Of a stretch of DNA of 64,000 bases, positions 7,345 to 16,850 are shown one piece after another; within the stretch, counting starts at the first letter, position 1; each line of letters opens with the position of its first letter. The notes beneath the pieces were generated by a model, which had not been told where the DNA came from, made no database searches, and saw nothing but the letters and a program-made list of their open reading frames with translations. The stretch comes from Kineococcus rhizosphaerae. Its GTDB lineage: Bacteria > Actinomycetota > Actinomycetes > Actinomycetales > Kineococcaceae. The stretch spans positions 310,001 through 374,000 of the forward strand of contig NZ_PVZF01000004.1 in assembly GCF_003002055.1 (NCBI RefSeq). Direction: 5' to 3'. The position numbers were made by a program, and so were the translations under genes.

Positions 7345-8217
7345 TCAGACGCGGTGCAGGACGACGTCGCCGTACCCGGCGACGGCGCGGACCTCGACGG
7401 TGCGCGCGGCGTCGCCGGGCCCGTCGGTGGGGGTCAGGTCGCTGTGGACCGTCCCGTGCCGGGCCTGGACGTCGAGCCAGGCGGCGGTCCCCGCGGCGAC
7501 GCCGACGGAGAGGCGGCCGTAGCTGGACTCCAGGTCGAGCGACCCGGCGCTGACCCGTTCGAGGCGCACGTCGCCGGCGGACGTGCGGGCGTGCACCGAC
7601 CCCTGCGCGTCGGCGACCCGGACGTCACCGGCCGACGTCGCCAGCCGCAACGCCCCCAGGGCCCGGTCCACGACGACGTCGCCCGCGGACGTCCGGGCGC
7701 TGAGCGCCTCGTGCACGGTCCCGAGGCGGATCGCCCCCGCGGAGCTGCGGACGTCGCCGGGACCGGTGACCTCGCGGACCCGGACCTCCCCGGCGGACAG
7801 CGCGACCCGCAGCGGGCCGGTCTCGTCGAGGTCGACCTCCCCCGCCGCGGAGTCGACGTCCACCGCGCCGAGCGCACCCGTGGCCCGGACGTCGCCCCAG
7901 CCCCTGACCTCCAGGCCCGAGCCCGTGGGCAGGGTGATCCGGACGTCGACCCGCGGTCCGCCGCCGAACAGGGTGCGCAGCCGGGCGAGGGAGAACGGTC
8001 CGCGTTCGGAGCGCACGACGAGCCGGTCGCCGGCGAAGGCGACCTCGGTCCGCTCGAGCAGGTCGAGGTCGGAGTCGCGGTCGCGGTGGGCCTGCACCTC
8101 CACCGTCACCTCCGGGGTGTCGCCGGCCCGGACGCTCAGGGCGAAGCCGGGGACGTCGACGAGGCAGCGGACCGGGCCGGCGGCGGTGAAATCGTGCCGG
8201 AACTCGTGGGTGTTCAC
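7345..8217 (-). CDS. DUF4097-type beta-repeat protein
   Basis: A 290-residue protein starting at GTG 8217, which overlaps the upstream stop by four bases. After an N-terminal region of about 90 residues it is built of short repeating strands with a recurring xSAGDVxV pattern (RTSAGDVVVDRALG, LATSAGDVRVADAQG, ARTSAGDVRLERVS), the right-handed beta-helix style of the DUF4097 family. No signal peptide or membrane segment is visible. Function is unknown. It is coupled to a ribbon-helix-helix protein, so it may be that protein's partner or effector. Confidence 0.85.
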   Translation of the reverse strand: MNTHEFRHDFTAAGPVRCLVDVPGFALSVRAGDTPEVTVEVQAHRDRDSDLDLLERTEVAFAGDRLVVRSERGPFSLARLRTLFGGGPRVDVRITLPTGSGLEVRGWGDVRATGALGAVDVDSAAGEVDLDETGPLRVALSAGEVRVREVTGPGDVRSSAGAIRLGTVHEALSARTSAGDVVVDRALGALRLATSAGDVRVADAQGSVHARTSAGDVRLERVSAGSLDLESSYGRLSVGVAAGTAAWLDVQARHGTVHSDLTPTDGPGDAARTVEVRAVAGYGDVVLHRV

Positions 8218-8786
8218 CGTGCCCACCCCGTCCGGCGGTCGCCCCCGGGAGCCGGGGGCTGCGCCCACCCGCCCGGGTTCCAGCCCGCGGCCGGCGGGGT
8301 GCGGGGCACGGCCCCGTCGAGCACCTCGCCGATCGAGCGCACCAGCCACGCGTTGACGGAGACGCCGTCGGCGTCCGCGGCCCGTTCGATGCGGCTCTTG
8401 AGGCGGTCGGGGACCCGCAGGCTCAGCCGCGAGGTGCCACCGTCGACGTCACCGTCATCACCGGCGACATCACCCGTGACGTCACCATTGACGCCACCGG
8501 GCACCCCGGGCGTCGCCACGGGGGCCCCGTCGGACGTGGTGAGGACGAACTCCACCTCACGACCGCGCAGCCGGACCTCCACCCCGCTCGGCGGCTGCGG
8601 CGAGCGGGCGATCCCGCTGGTCAGCTCACCGGCGGCCTCGACGAGGGCGTCGAGCAGGAGGAGCCGCACGGAAGGGTCGAGCGTCGCCACGAGCCGCTCG
8701 GCGGCGGCGGCGACCTCCTCGGAACCGGACTCAGCCGTGGTGGCCAGGTCCTGGCGCAGTCTGACGACGTACGGGAGCAGATCCAT
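8214..8786 (-). CDS. Ribbon-helix-helix (HicB/Arc-like) regulator
   Basis: A 190-residue protein. The N-terminal 90 residues are helical (MDLLPYVVRLRQDLA, VRLLLLDALVEAAGELT). A Gly/Asp/Val-rich linker (VNGDVTGDVAGDDGDVDGG) leads to an RHH DNA-binding segment LSLRVPDRLKSRIERAADAD followed by GVSVNAWLVRSIGEVLDG, the pattern of HicB-type antitoxins and Arc repressors. A strong inverted repeat abuts the start codon (8786-8816), so autoregulation is likely. No HicA-like toxin is adjacent; the coupled gene encodes a DUF4097 protein instead. Confidence 0.82.
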   Translation of the reverse strand: MDLLPYVVRLRQDLATTAESGSEEVAAAAERLVATLDPSVRLLLLDALVEAAGELTSGIARSPQPPSGVEVRLRGREVEFVLTTSDGAPVATPGVPGGVNGDVTGDVAGDDGDVDGGTSRLSLRVPDRLKSRIERAADADGVSVNAWLVRSIGEVLDGAVPRTPPAAGWNPGGWAQPPAPGGDRRTGWAR

Positions 8787-8816
8787 GACGCCATGGTAGC
8801 GCCATACATGGCGTCA
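8786..8816 (-). promoter_or_regulatory. Operator/promoter abutting the RHH regulator start
   Basis: TGACGCCATG (8786-8795) and its exact reverse complement CATGGCGTCA (8807-8816) are separated by 11 bp, with a nested pair CGCCAT/ATGGCG (8800-8805, 8808-8813). CGCCAT or ATGGCG therefore occurs four times in 31 bp. On the minus strand TACCAT lies six bases before the ATG and could be the -10 box of a leaderless transcript lying inside the operator. Paired short half-sites are typical of RHH proteins. Confidence 0.65.
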
Positions 8817-8835
8817 CGCTAGAGGTCGAGTGACG

Positions 8836-9447
8836 TCAGCACGCCCCGGGCTGCCCCGTGGGCACCGGAGCCACCAGCGCCTGCTCGGCCAGCAGCTGCT
8901 GGTACCCGTCCCCCAGGCTCACCGAGATCCCCTTCGCCGCGTCGTCCTGCACGAGCTGGGCCTCCGGGAACCGCGCCGCCACCGTGACCGCCTGCTGCAC
9001 CGACGCCGCCGGGTACGTGACGACCGCCGTCGCCGGCCCCGTCGCCTGCGGCGCGTTCGCCACCCGCGTCACCACGAACCCCCGGGTGCGCAGCTCCGCC
9101 GCCACCGCACCCGCCAGCCCCTTGCGCGACGTCCCGTTCAGCACGTCGACCGTCACGTCCTTCGGCGCCAGCAGCGCCGGCGCCGCCGCCGGCGTGCACG
9201 TCGGGCTCGCCGCCACCGACGGGCGCGCCGCACCGCGCGGGTGCCAGCGGTCGCTCCACACCAGGTAGGCCCCACCACCGACGGCCAGCACGACCACCAC
9301 CACCACGGCGAACGCGATGCGCTGGCGCACCAGCCGCGCCCGCCGCTTGCCCGTCAAGCGCTGGTAGGACTCCTCGTCGAGGTCGTCCTCGACGTCGGGC
9401 AGGACGTGCTCCTCACCCGTCGGACCCTCGTCTGCTCGTCGTGCCAC
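8836..9447 (-). CDS. LytR C-terminal domain membrane protein
   Basis: A 203-residue protein with a GTG start at 9447. A cytoplasmic N-terminus of about 45 residues is followed by one membrane segment (IAFAVVVVVVLAVGGGAYLV) and an external domain with VTVDVLNGTSRKGLAGAVAA and LRTRGFVVTRVANAPQ, the LytR_C fold found after LytR-CpsA-Psr domains and alone in actinobacteria. The catalytic LCP domain is absent. An envelope role is inferred from topology. It is followed by the conserved small gene at 9495-9794 on the same strand, reading towards it. Confidence 0.88.
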   Translation of the reverse strand: MARRADEGPTGEEHVLPDVEDDLDEESYQRLTGKRRARLVRQRIAFAVVVVVVLAVGGGAYLVWSDRWHPRGAARPSVAASPTCTPAAAPALLAPKDVTVDVLNGTSRKGLAGAVAAELRTRGFVVTRVANAPQATGPATAVVTYPAASVQQAVTVAARFPEAQLVQDDAAKGISVSLGDGYQQLLAEQALVAPVPTGQPGAC

Positions 9448-9494
9448 CGCTCCCCCTCGCTCCCCCTCGGTACCGCGCGTCGCCCCCGCGGGGC

Positions 9495-9794
9495 TCAGTC
9501 CGGGAGCGTCAGCACCCTCGCGTGCAGGACCTGGCGCTGGTGCAGCGCCGCCCGCACCGCGCGGTGCAACCCGTCCTCGAGGTACAGCCGCCCCCGCCAG
9601 GCCACCACGTGCGCGAACAGGTCACCGAAGAACGTCGAGTCCTCGGCGAGCAGCGCGTCCAGGTCGAGGGTGCGCTTCGTCGTCGTCAGCTCGTCGAGCC
9701 GGACCTGCCGCGGCGGCACCTCGGACCACTGGCCGACCGTCTCGTACCCGTGGTCGGGGTACGGGCGTCCCTCACCCACGGCCTGGAAGATCAC
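9495..9794 (-). CDS. Conserved small protein of the actinobacterial VapB-like annotated family
   Basis: A 99-residue protein with a GTG start at 9794 (MIFQAVGEGRPYPDHGYET). The block PPRQVRLDELTTTKRTLDLD, then LLAEDSTFFGDLFAHVV and LYLEDGLHRAVRAALHQR, belongs to a small family conserved across Actinobacteria and often labelled a VapB-type antitoxin. It also resembles ParB-like short domains. No toxin gene is next to it, so I do not accept the antitoxin label as proven. TAGACT (complement of 9803-9808) lies eight bases before the start, suggesting a leaderless mRNA. Confidence 0.82.
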   Translation of the reverse strand: MIFQAVGEGRPYPDHGYETVGQWSEVPPRQVRLDELTTTKRTLDLDALLAEDSTFFGDLFAHVVAWRGRLYLEDGLHRAVRAALHQRQVLHARVLTLPD

Positions 9795-9867
9795 AGCGCG
9801 AGAGTCTAGGCCGCGCACGGCGTCACGGGGCGACCCCGCGCCGCAACCCGACGCGCGAGAACGACGA

Positions 9868-9900
9868 AGGCCCGCCCCGGAACGTGTCCGGGACGGGCCT
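9868..9900 (-). terminator. Terminator of tRNA-Ser(GGA)
   Basis: A 14-bp stem with one mismatch (9868-9881 with 9887-9900) beginning 8 nt beyond the tRNA 3' end on the minus strand. Confidence 0.8.
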
Positions 9901-9907
9901 CGTGCGG

Positions 9908-9992
9908 CGGAGGATAGGGGATTTGAACCCCTGAGGGCGTTAACCCAACACGCTTTCCAAGCGTGCGCCATAGGCCACTAGGCGAATCCTCC
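9908..9992 (-). tRNA. tRNA-Ser (anticodon GGA)
   Basis: An 85-nt minus-strand tRNA with long variable arm. Acceptor GGAGGAT (9992-9986) pairs ATCCTCC (9915-9909), and the anticodon arm CACGC-TTGGAAA-GCGTG gives GGA. A TACGCT -10 candidate is the complement of 10002-10007. Confidence 0.96.
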
Positions 9993-10114
9993 AGTGCCAC
10001 CAGCGTAGCGCGCCGTGACCGGTGCTCCGCACCACGGGCCCCGACGGGACGCCCCCGGCGCAGGACGGGCGGGCGGTTGGACCCGGGCCCCGGACGTGTC
10101 GTACGGTGACGGCA

Positions 10115-10201
10115 GACCCCTCGTGCGGCGTCACCCCGTCAAACCCCCCCAGGGCCGGAAGGCAGCAAGGGTAGATGGGCTCTGGCGGGTGTGCGGGGGG
10201 T
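10115..10201 (+). ncRNA. ffs: Signal recognition particle RNA, small bacterial type
   Basis: The segment CCAGGGCCGGAAGGCAGCAA (10149-10168) carries the invariant GGAAGGCAGCA asymmetric loop of SRP domain IV. The ends GACCCC (10115-10120) and GGGGTC (10196-10201) pair to close a long hairpin. A T-rich tract (CCCTTTCTTCC) follows. It would bind Ffh for membrane targeting of nascent proteins. Exact ends are approximate. Location just upstream of dnaX is a common bacterial arrangement. Confidence 0.93.
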
Positions 10202-10373
10202 CCCTTTCTTCCTGGCTGCGCAGGGCGAACGAGGCCCCTGGGTTCGTTCTTCCTGCTTCGCCGTCGTGGGTGGTCACCCTCCGTGGGCGTCCTCACCGCT
10301 CCTCCCGGCGGTGGTGAGACAGGGGTGCTCGTGGGGGTCGGTCGTGTCCGGGGAGCGGGTTAGCCTCGGACCC

Positions 10374-12578
10374 GTGACGACCGCGCTGTACCGCCGCTAC
10401 CGGCCCGAGGCCTTCGCCGAGGTCATCGGCCAGGAACACGTCACGGCCCCGCTGGTGCAGGCGCTGTCCAAGGGGCGCGTCACGCACGCCTACCTGTTCT
10501 CCGGCCCGCGCGGCTGCGGCAAGACGACGAGCGCGCGCATCCTGGCGCGCTGCCTGAACTGCGCCCAGGGGCCCACGCCGACGCCGTGCGGGGTGTGCGA
10601 CTCGTGCACCGACCTCGCCAACGGCGGCCCCGGCAGCATCGACGTCGTCGAGATCGACGCCGCCAGCCACAACGGCGTCGACGACGCCCGCGACCTGCGC
10701 GAACGCGTCTCCTTCGCCCCCGCGCGCGACCGCTTCAAGGTCTACATCCTCGACGAGGCCCACATGGTCACGCCCGCGGGCTTCAACGCGCTGCTCAAGA
10801 CGGTCGAGGAACCGCCGCCGCACGTGAAGTTCGTCTTCGCCACGACCGAACCGGACAAGGTCCTGACGACCATCCGCTCGCGCACCCACCACTACCCCTT
10901 CCGGCTCGTGCCGCCGGCGCAGCTCACGACGTACCTCGGCGAGCTCGCCGAGAAGGAGGGCGTGCAGATCGGCAAGGGCGTCCTGCCGCTCGTCGTGCGG
11001 GCCGGCGGCGGGTCCGTGCGCGACACCCTGTCCGTCCTCGACCAGCTCATCGCCGGGGCCGGCGACGACGGCGTCACGTACGACATCGCCGTCGCGCTGC
11101 TCGGGTACACGCACGCCTCGCTGCTCGACGACGTCGTGGAGGCCCTCGCCGCCGGTGACGCGGCGACCGTCTTCCGGGCCGTCGAGCGCGTCGTCGACAC
11201 CGGGCAGGAACCGCGCCGGTTCGCCGACGACCTGCTGCAGCGGCTGCGGGACCTGGTGATCGTCGCCGCGGTCGGGGACGCGGCGGGCGACGCGCTCGCC
11301 GTCCCCGAGGACGCCCTCGAACGCCTGCGGACGCAGGCCGCCCACCTCGGCCGCGCCGAGCTGTCTCGCGCTGCGGACGTCGTGGCCGCCGGGCTGGAGC
11401 AGATGACGGGGGCCACCTCCCCGCGACTGCAGCTGGAGCTGCTGTGCGCCCGCCTCCTGCTGCCCGCCGCCGACGGCGACGGGGGCCTGGGGACCCGGCT
11501 GGACCGGATCGAGCGGCGGATCAACGCGGGCGGGCTGCCCGCGGCGACGGCCCTGCCGCCCGCGTCCGCTTCCCCCGCCACCGCACCCGCCACCGCACCC
11601 GTCGGCGCTCCTGCGCCCGCCACCGCACCCGATGAGGCGGTCGGCGCCCCGGCCCCCCGCGCGGACGCCGCCCCCGCCCCCCGGGCCGAACCCGCCGGGG
11701 GCGGCTGGCCCGCCGCCCGCAGCCACGGCCAGGAGGCGGCTCCCGCCCCTGCCCCCGCCCCGGAGGTCGCGGCCGGGCCGGTCCACGTCGACGCCCCGCC
11801 GCCGGCGGCCCCGGCCCCCGGCGGCGACGCCGAGACGGTCCGGCGGTTGTGGACGAACGTGCTCGACGCCCTCAAGACCGTCAAGCGCCTCACGTGGTCG
11901 CTCGTCGCCGAGAACGCCCAGGTGGCCGACTTCCGGGGCGGCGTCCTCCTGCTGCAGTTCAAGACCCCGGGGCTGGCGAACACCTTCGGCAGCGGCAACC
12001 ACGCGGCCTTCGTGGCCGAGGCGCTCATCCAGGTCGCCGGCATCGAGGCCAGGGTGCAGGCCGTCGGCGGGGACTCCGGCGGCGCACCCGCGCGGGGCAA
12101 CCCCTCGCGCCCCTCCCGGGGCGGCTGGTCCCAGCCCGCCCCCCAGCAGGCGGCGCCCGCGCAGGCCCCCGCGCAGGCCCCCGCGGCGCGGCAGGCACCC
12201 CAGCAGCAGGCCCGGCCGCAGACCGGGCAGCGCCCCGCCGAGCAGCGCCCGGCCCCGCAGGCGCCCGTGACCCGGGCGGCCCCCGCGTCCCCGCAGCCGA
12301 CGAACGACTACTACGCCGACGTCCCCCCGCCCGAGGAGCCCATCGAGGACCCGGGTGAGGAGCAGCTGTCCCGGCCCAGCCGGCAGCCGCGTCCCGCGCA
12401 GACCCCCGGCACCCCGTCGCCGGCCCCCGCGCCCGTCGCCGCTCCCGTCGCGGCGCCGGCCCCGCCCGAGGAGGACACCCCCAGCCTCGACGACGAGGAC
12501 GCCGAGGAGTCGGCCCTGTCCGGCATCGCGGTCGTCGAGCAGATCCTCGGCGGCAAGGTCCTGTCCACCGAGGAGTAG
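10374..12578 (+). CDS. dnaX: DNA polymerase III subunits gamma/tau
   Basis: A 734-residue clamp-loader ATPase starting at GTG 10374, seven bases after TAGCCT (10361-10366), so probably leaderless. It shows YRRYRPEAFAEVIGQEHV, Walker A GPRGCGKTT, the zinc module CLNC...CGVCDSC, Walker B VYILDEAHM and sensor-1 VFATTEPDKV. After about residue 370 the chain is a long Ala/Pro/Gln-rich linker with a folded island LWTNVLDALKTVKRLTWSL. The product loads the sliding clamp in the replisome. No A-rich slippery site for a gamma frameshift is visible. Confidence 0.96.
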   Translation: MTTALYRRYRPEAFAEVIGQEHVTAPLVQALSKGRVTHAYLFSGPRGCGKTTSARILARCLNCAQGPTPTPCGVCDSCTDLANGGPGSIDVVEIDAASHNGVDDARDLRERVSFAPARDRFKVYILDEAHMVTPAGFNALLKTVEEPPPHVKFVFATTEPDKVLTTIRSRTHHYPFRLVPPAQLTTYLGELAEKEGVQIGKGVLPLVVRAGGGSVRDTLSVLDQLIAGAGDDGVTYDIAVALLGYTHASLLDDVVEALAAGDAATVFRAVERVVDTGQEPRRFADDLLQRLRDLVIVAAVGDAAGDALAVPEDALERLRTQAAHLGRAELSRAADVVAAGLEQMTGATSPRLQLELLCARLLLPAADGDGGLGTRLDRIERRINAGGLPAATALPPASASPATAPATAPVGAPAPATAPDEAVGAPAPRADAAPAPRAEPAGGGWPAARSHGQEAAPAPAPAPEVAAGPVHVDAPPPAAPAPGGDAETVRRLWTNVLDALKTVKRLTWSLVAENAQVADFRGGVLLLQFKTPGLANTFGSGNHAAFVAEALIQVAGIEARVQAVGGDSGGAPARGNPSRPSRGGWSQPAPQQAAPAQAPAQAPAARQAPQQQARPQTGQRPAEQRPAPQAPVTRAAPASPQPTNDYYADVPPPEEPIEDPGEEQLSRPSRQPRPAQTPGTPSPAPAPVAAPVAAPAPPEEDTPSLDDEDAEESALSGIAVVEQILGGKVLSTEE

Positions 12579-12602
12579 CCCGCCGCCCGCGCGGGCGGCG
12601 GG
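12579..12602 (+). terminator. Palindrome directly after dnaX
   Basis: A perfect 24-bp palindrome with arms CCCGCCGCCCGC and GCGGGCGGCGGG starts at the base after the dnaX stop. It may terminate or attenuate transcription before recR, which has its own promoter-like TAGTCT. Confidence 0.6.
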
Positions 12603-12633
12603 TCGTGTCGGTGGAGGCACGTAGTCTCGGAGC

Positions 12634-13233
12634 GTGTACGAAGGAGTCGTCCAGGACCTGATCGACGAGCTCGGTCGGCTGCCCGGCGTCGGGCCGAAGA
12701 GCGCGCAGCGCATCGCCTTCCACCTGCTCGCCGCCGACGCCGCGGACGTCAAGCGGCTCGCCGACGTCCTCACCGAGGTCAAGAGCCGCGTCCGGTTCTG
12801 CCGGATCTGCGGCAACGTCGCGCAGGAGGAGCTGTGCCGGGTCTGCCGCGACCCGCGCCGCGACCCGAGCGTCATCTGCGTCGTGGAGGAGTCCAAGGAC
12901 GTCGTCGCGATCGAGAAGACGCGCGAGTTCCGCGGCCGGTACCACGTCCTGGGCGGGGCGATCAGCCCCATGGAGGGCATCGGGCCGGACGACCTGCGGA
13001 TGCGCGAGCTGCTGTCCCGGTTGTCCGACGGCCAGGTGACCGAGACGATCATCGCGACGGACCCGAACCTCGAAGGCGAGGCGACCGCGACGTACCTGGC
13101 GCGGCTGCTGAAGCCGATGGGGCTGAAGGTGACCCGCCTGGCCTCCGGCCTCCCGGTCGGCGGCGACCTGGAGTACGCCGACGAGGTGACGCTCGGACGG
13201 GCGTTCGCCGGACGGAGGTCCCTCGATGGCTGA
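12634..13233 (+). CDS. recR: Recombination mediator RecR
   Basis: A 199-residue protein of typical RecR length. The N-terminal helix-hairpin-helix is [17 protein letters not shown], the C4 zinc finger is [16 protein letters not shown], and the Toprim core is [17 protein letters not shown] with [19 protein letters not shown]. It acts with RecO and RecF to load RecA on gapped DNA. GTG 12634 lies six bases after TAGTCT (12622-12627), a likely leaderless start. It follows dnaX, as in many bacteria. Confidence 0.97.
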   Translation: MYEGVVQDLIDELGRLPGVGPKSAQRIAFHLLAADAADVKRLADVLTEVKSRVRFCRICGNVAQEELCRVCRDPRRDPSVICVVEESKDVVAIEKTREFRGRYHVLGGAISPMEGIGPDDLRMRELLSRLSDGQVTETIIATDPNLEGEATATYLARLLKPMGLKVTRLASGLPVGGDLEYADEVTLGRAFAGRRSLDG

Positions 13234-13816
13234 GCACCGCGGAGCGCCGGGCGTGGAGCCCGTGGGCGAGGAGTTCGCCGAGCTGGCCGCCACGACGGCC
13301 GCCGAGGTCCGCGCCTACCTCGCGACCGTCACCGAGGTCGCGACGGGCCGGATGGACTCCACGGCCCTGTCCGTCCTGCTGCTGGCCGTCAGCCAGACCC
13401 TCGTCACCGGCGCCCGGCTGGGGGCGGTCGACGACGTCGTGCCCGCGCGCCGCTTCGAGCCGGACGCGGGCCCGGACCCGGACGTCGACGCGGTCCGCGC
13501 GTCGCTGGCCAACGTGCTGGAGGGCCTGGACGACTACGCCGACGTCGTCGACCCCCTGACCGACGCGAAGCTCGTGCGCGGCGCGCTCTCGGACGACCTG
13601 ACGTCGGTGGCGGCCGACCTCGAGCACGGCCTGCGCCACCACGACCGCGGCGACCTCACCGAGGCCCTGTGGTGGTGGCAGTTCTCCTACCTGTCCTCCT
13701 GGGGCCCGCGGGCCACCGCGGCCCTGCGCGTGCTGCAGTCGCTGCTGGCCCACCTGCGCCTCGACGTGGACGCCGAGACGGCCTCCGACGCCGAGTTCGA
13801 CGCACTGCACCCCTGA
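13226..13816 (+). CDS. DUF5063 family protein
   Basis: A 196-residue helical protein whose ATG overlaps the recR stop by eight bases. The conserved C-terminal region [20 protein letters not shown], then [19 protein letters not shown], matches the DUF5063 family, which in actinobacteria follows recR. No catalytic motif is evident and the function is unknown. Tight coupling to recR suggests a linked role, but that is inference. Confidence 0.85.
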   Translation: MAEHRGAPGVEPVGEEFAELAATTAAEVRAYLATVTEVATGRMDSTALSVLLLAVSQTLVTGARLGAVDDVVPARRFEPDAGPDPDVDAVRASLANVLEGLDDYADVVDPLTDAKLVRGALSDDLTSVAADLEHGLRHHDRGDLTEALWWWQFSYLSSWGPRATAALRVLQSLLAHLRLDVDAETASDAEFDALHP

Positions 13817-13894
13817 TCGGGCGCCCCGGCCGGGCAGTCTGACCAGCGGACCGGCCGGTGCCTGAGCACGGCCGGGAGCACGGTCAACGTTCCG

Positions 13895-13908
13895 TAGAAT
13901 CGCTCGTC

Positions 13909-13911
<3 letters not shown>
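13895..13911 (+). promoter_or_regulatory. Promoter of the lysC-asd operon
   Basis: TAGAAT at 13895-13900 is eight bases before the GTG start at 13909. There is no Shine-Dalgarno sequence in the gap, so the mRNA is probably leaderless. No convincing -35 hexamer is seen. Confidence 0.5.
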
Positions 13912-15200
<1,289 letters not shown>

Positions 15201-15204
<4 letters not shown>

Positions 15205-16274
15205 CTGAGAACCGCAAGCCCACCCTCGCGGTCGTCGGGGCCACCGGCGCCGTCGGCACCGTCATGCTCGGGATCCTCACCGAGCGCCCCGACGTGTGGG
15301 GCGAGATCCGCCTCGTCGCCTCGGCCCGCTCGGCCGGCAAGGTCCTGCGCGTGCGCGGCGAGGACGTCGTCGTGCGCGAGCTGACGCCCGAGGTCTTCGA
15401 CGGCGTCGACGTCGCCATGTTCGACGTGCCCGACGAGGTCTCCGCCGTGTGGGCGCCGATCGCCGCCGAGCGCGGCGCCGTGGCCGTCGACAACTCCGGC
15501 GCGTTCCGCCTCGACGACGAGGTCCCCCTCGTCGTCCCCGAGGTCAACGGCGCGGCCGCCCGCAACCGCCCCAAGGGCATCATCGCGAACCCGAACTGCA
15601 CGACGCTGACGATGATGGACGCCCTCGGCGCCCTGCACGAGCAGTGGCAGCTCACCGAGCTCGTCGTCGCCAGCTACCAGGCCGCCTCCGGCGCCGGCCA
15701 GCCCGGCGTGGACCGGCTGTACGACGAGATCGCGGTCGTCGCGGGCGACCGCACCCTCGGCTCGGCGGCCGGGGACACCGCGAAGGTCGTCTCCGAGAAG
15801 CTGGGCGACGACTCCCCGTTCCCGGCGCACCTCGTCCTCAACGTCATCCCCGTCGCGGGGTCGCTGAAGGACGACGGCTGGACGAGCGAGGAGCTGAAGG
15901 TCCGCAACGAGTCCCGCAAGATCCTGGGCATCCCGGACCTGAAGGTCTCCGCGACCTGCGTCCGCGTCCCCGTGCAGACGACGCACTCCCTCGCGGTGCA
16001 CGCGACGTTCGCCCGGCCCGTGTCCGTGACCGAGGCCACCGCGGCGCTCGAGGCCGCCCCGAGCGTCGAGGTCCGCGACGACCTGGCCAACGGCGTGTTC
16101 CCGACCCCGGCGACCACCGTCGGTGGCGACCCGACCGTCGTGGGGCGGATCCGCCAGGCGCTGGACTTCCCGAACACCCTCGACCTGTTCGTCACCGGCG
16201 ACAACCTCCGCAAGGGGGCGGCGCTGAACACCGCGCAGATCGCCGAGCTCGTCGCGGCCGAGCTCACCGCCTGA
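15201..16274 (+). CDS. asd: Aspartate-semialdehyde dehydrogenase
   Basis: A 357-residue enzyme that reduces aspartyl phosphate with NADPH. The start ATGA overlaps the lysC stop by four bases, ensuring coupled translation. NADP-binding [13 protein letters not shown] is followed by the active-site Cys in [13 protein letters not shown] and the substrate-binding [14 protein letters not shown] and [13 protein letters not shown] segments. It completes the second step of the aspartate pathway. Confidence 0.97.
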
Positions 16275-16286
16275 GCCCGCGCGTCC

Positions 16287-16320
16287 GAAGGCCCCGTCCG
16301 CAGTCCCGGGCGGGGCCTTC
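16287..16320 (+). terminator. Terminator of lysC-asd
   Basis: A 14-bp stem with one G-T pair (16287-16300 with 16307-16320), 12 nt after the asd stop, followed by GTCGT. It also faces the end of the opposing TM2 gene. Confidence 0.85.
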
Positions 16321-16343
16321 GTCGTGCCCGGGCCACTCGCCGG

Positions 16344-16802
16344 TCAGTAGTACGGCAGGCCGAGCGTGCGGTTGTGCTCCTTGCAGGCGTTGTACCCCGT
16401 GACCGCGGACACGACGAAGGCCGCGAGCCAGATCGGGCCCGTGACGACGAGGGACAACCCGAGCGTCACGGAGGCGAGGAACGCGGCGATCGGCGCGCAG
16501 ACGACCTGGGCGACGACGAGGCAGACCCCCAGCGCGGTCTGCCCGGCGTAGCAGTTGCCCGCGCCGAGCCACAGGAACGAGAACAGCACGGCCAGCCCGG
16601 GGGTCTTGACCGGGACGACGACCACGGGCCGGGGCGGGTACGGCTGCGGGTACGGCTGGTACTGCTGGTACTGCTGCCGGGGGTCCTGCGGCGGGTACGG
16701 CTGCACCGGACCGGGCGGGGGCTGAGGGGTCGCGTCGCGCCAGGGCTGGGGCCGGTCCTGCCACGCCCGCCCGTCGTCCGGTCCCGGTCGGTACCCGCTC
16801 AC
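16344..16802 (-). CDS. TM2-domain membrane protein
   Basis: A 152-residue protein starting at GTG 16802 behind a GAGGGGGG site. The first 65 residues are Pro/Gln/Tyr-rich (QQYQQYQPYPQPYPPRP). A TM2-type membrane module follows (LAVLFSFLWLGAGNCYAG, LVVAQVVCAPIAAFLASV) with a third hydrophobic segment (LVVTGPIWLAAFVVSAVTG). TM2 proteins are small membrane proteins of mostly unknown role. An ATG 30 bases upstream is in frame but has a poorer ribosome site. Confidence 0.83.
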   Translation of the reverse strand: MSGYRPGPDDGRAWQDRPQPWRDATPQPPPGPVQPYPPQDPRQQYQQYQPYPQPYPPRPVVVVPVKTPGLAVLFSFLWLGAGNCYAGQTALGVCLVVAQVVCAPIAAFLASVTLGLSLVVTGPIWLAAFVVSAVTGYNACKEHNRTLGLPYY

Positions 16803-16850
16803 GTCGCCCCCCCTCGTCCTCGGGGACATCGTGGCACCCGGTGACGGTCC

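Noticed and set aside
9495-9794. VapB antitoxin with a partner toxin
   Set aside because: No PIN-domain or other toxin gene is adjacent; the label rests on family naming only.
10374-12578. Programmed frameshift in dnaX
   Set aside because: No A-rich slippery heptamer or following hairpin was found at the expected place.
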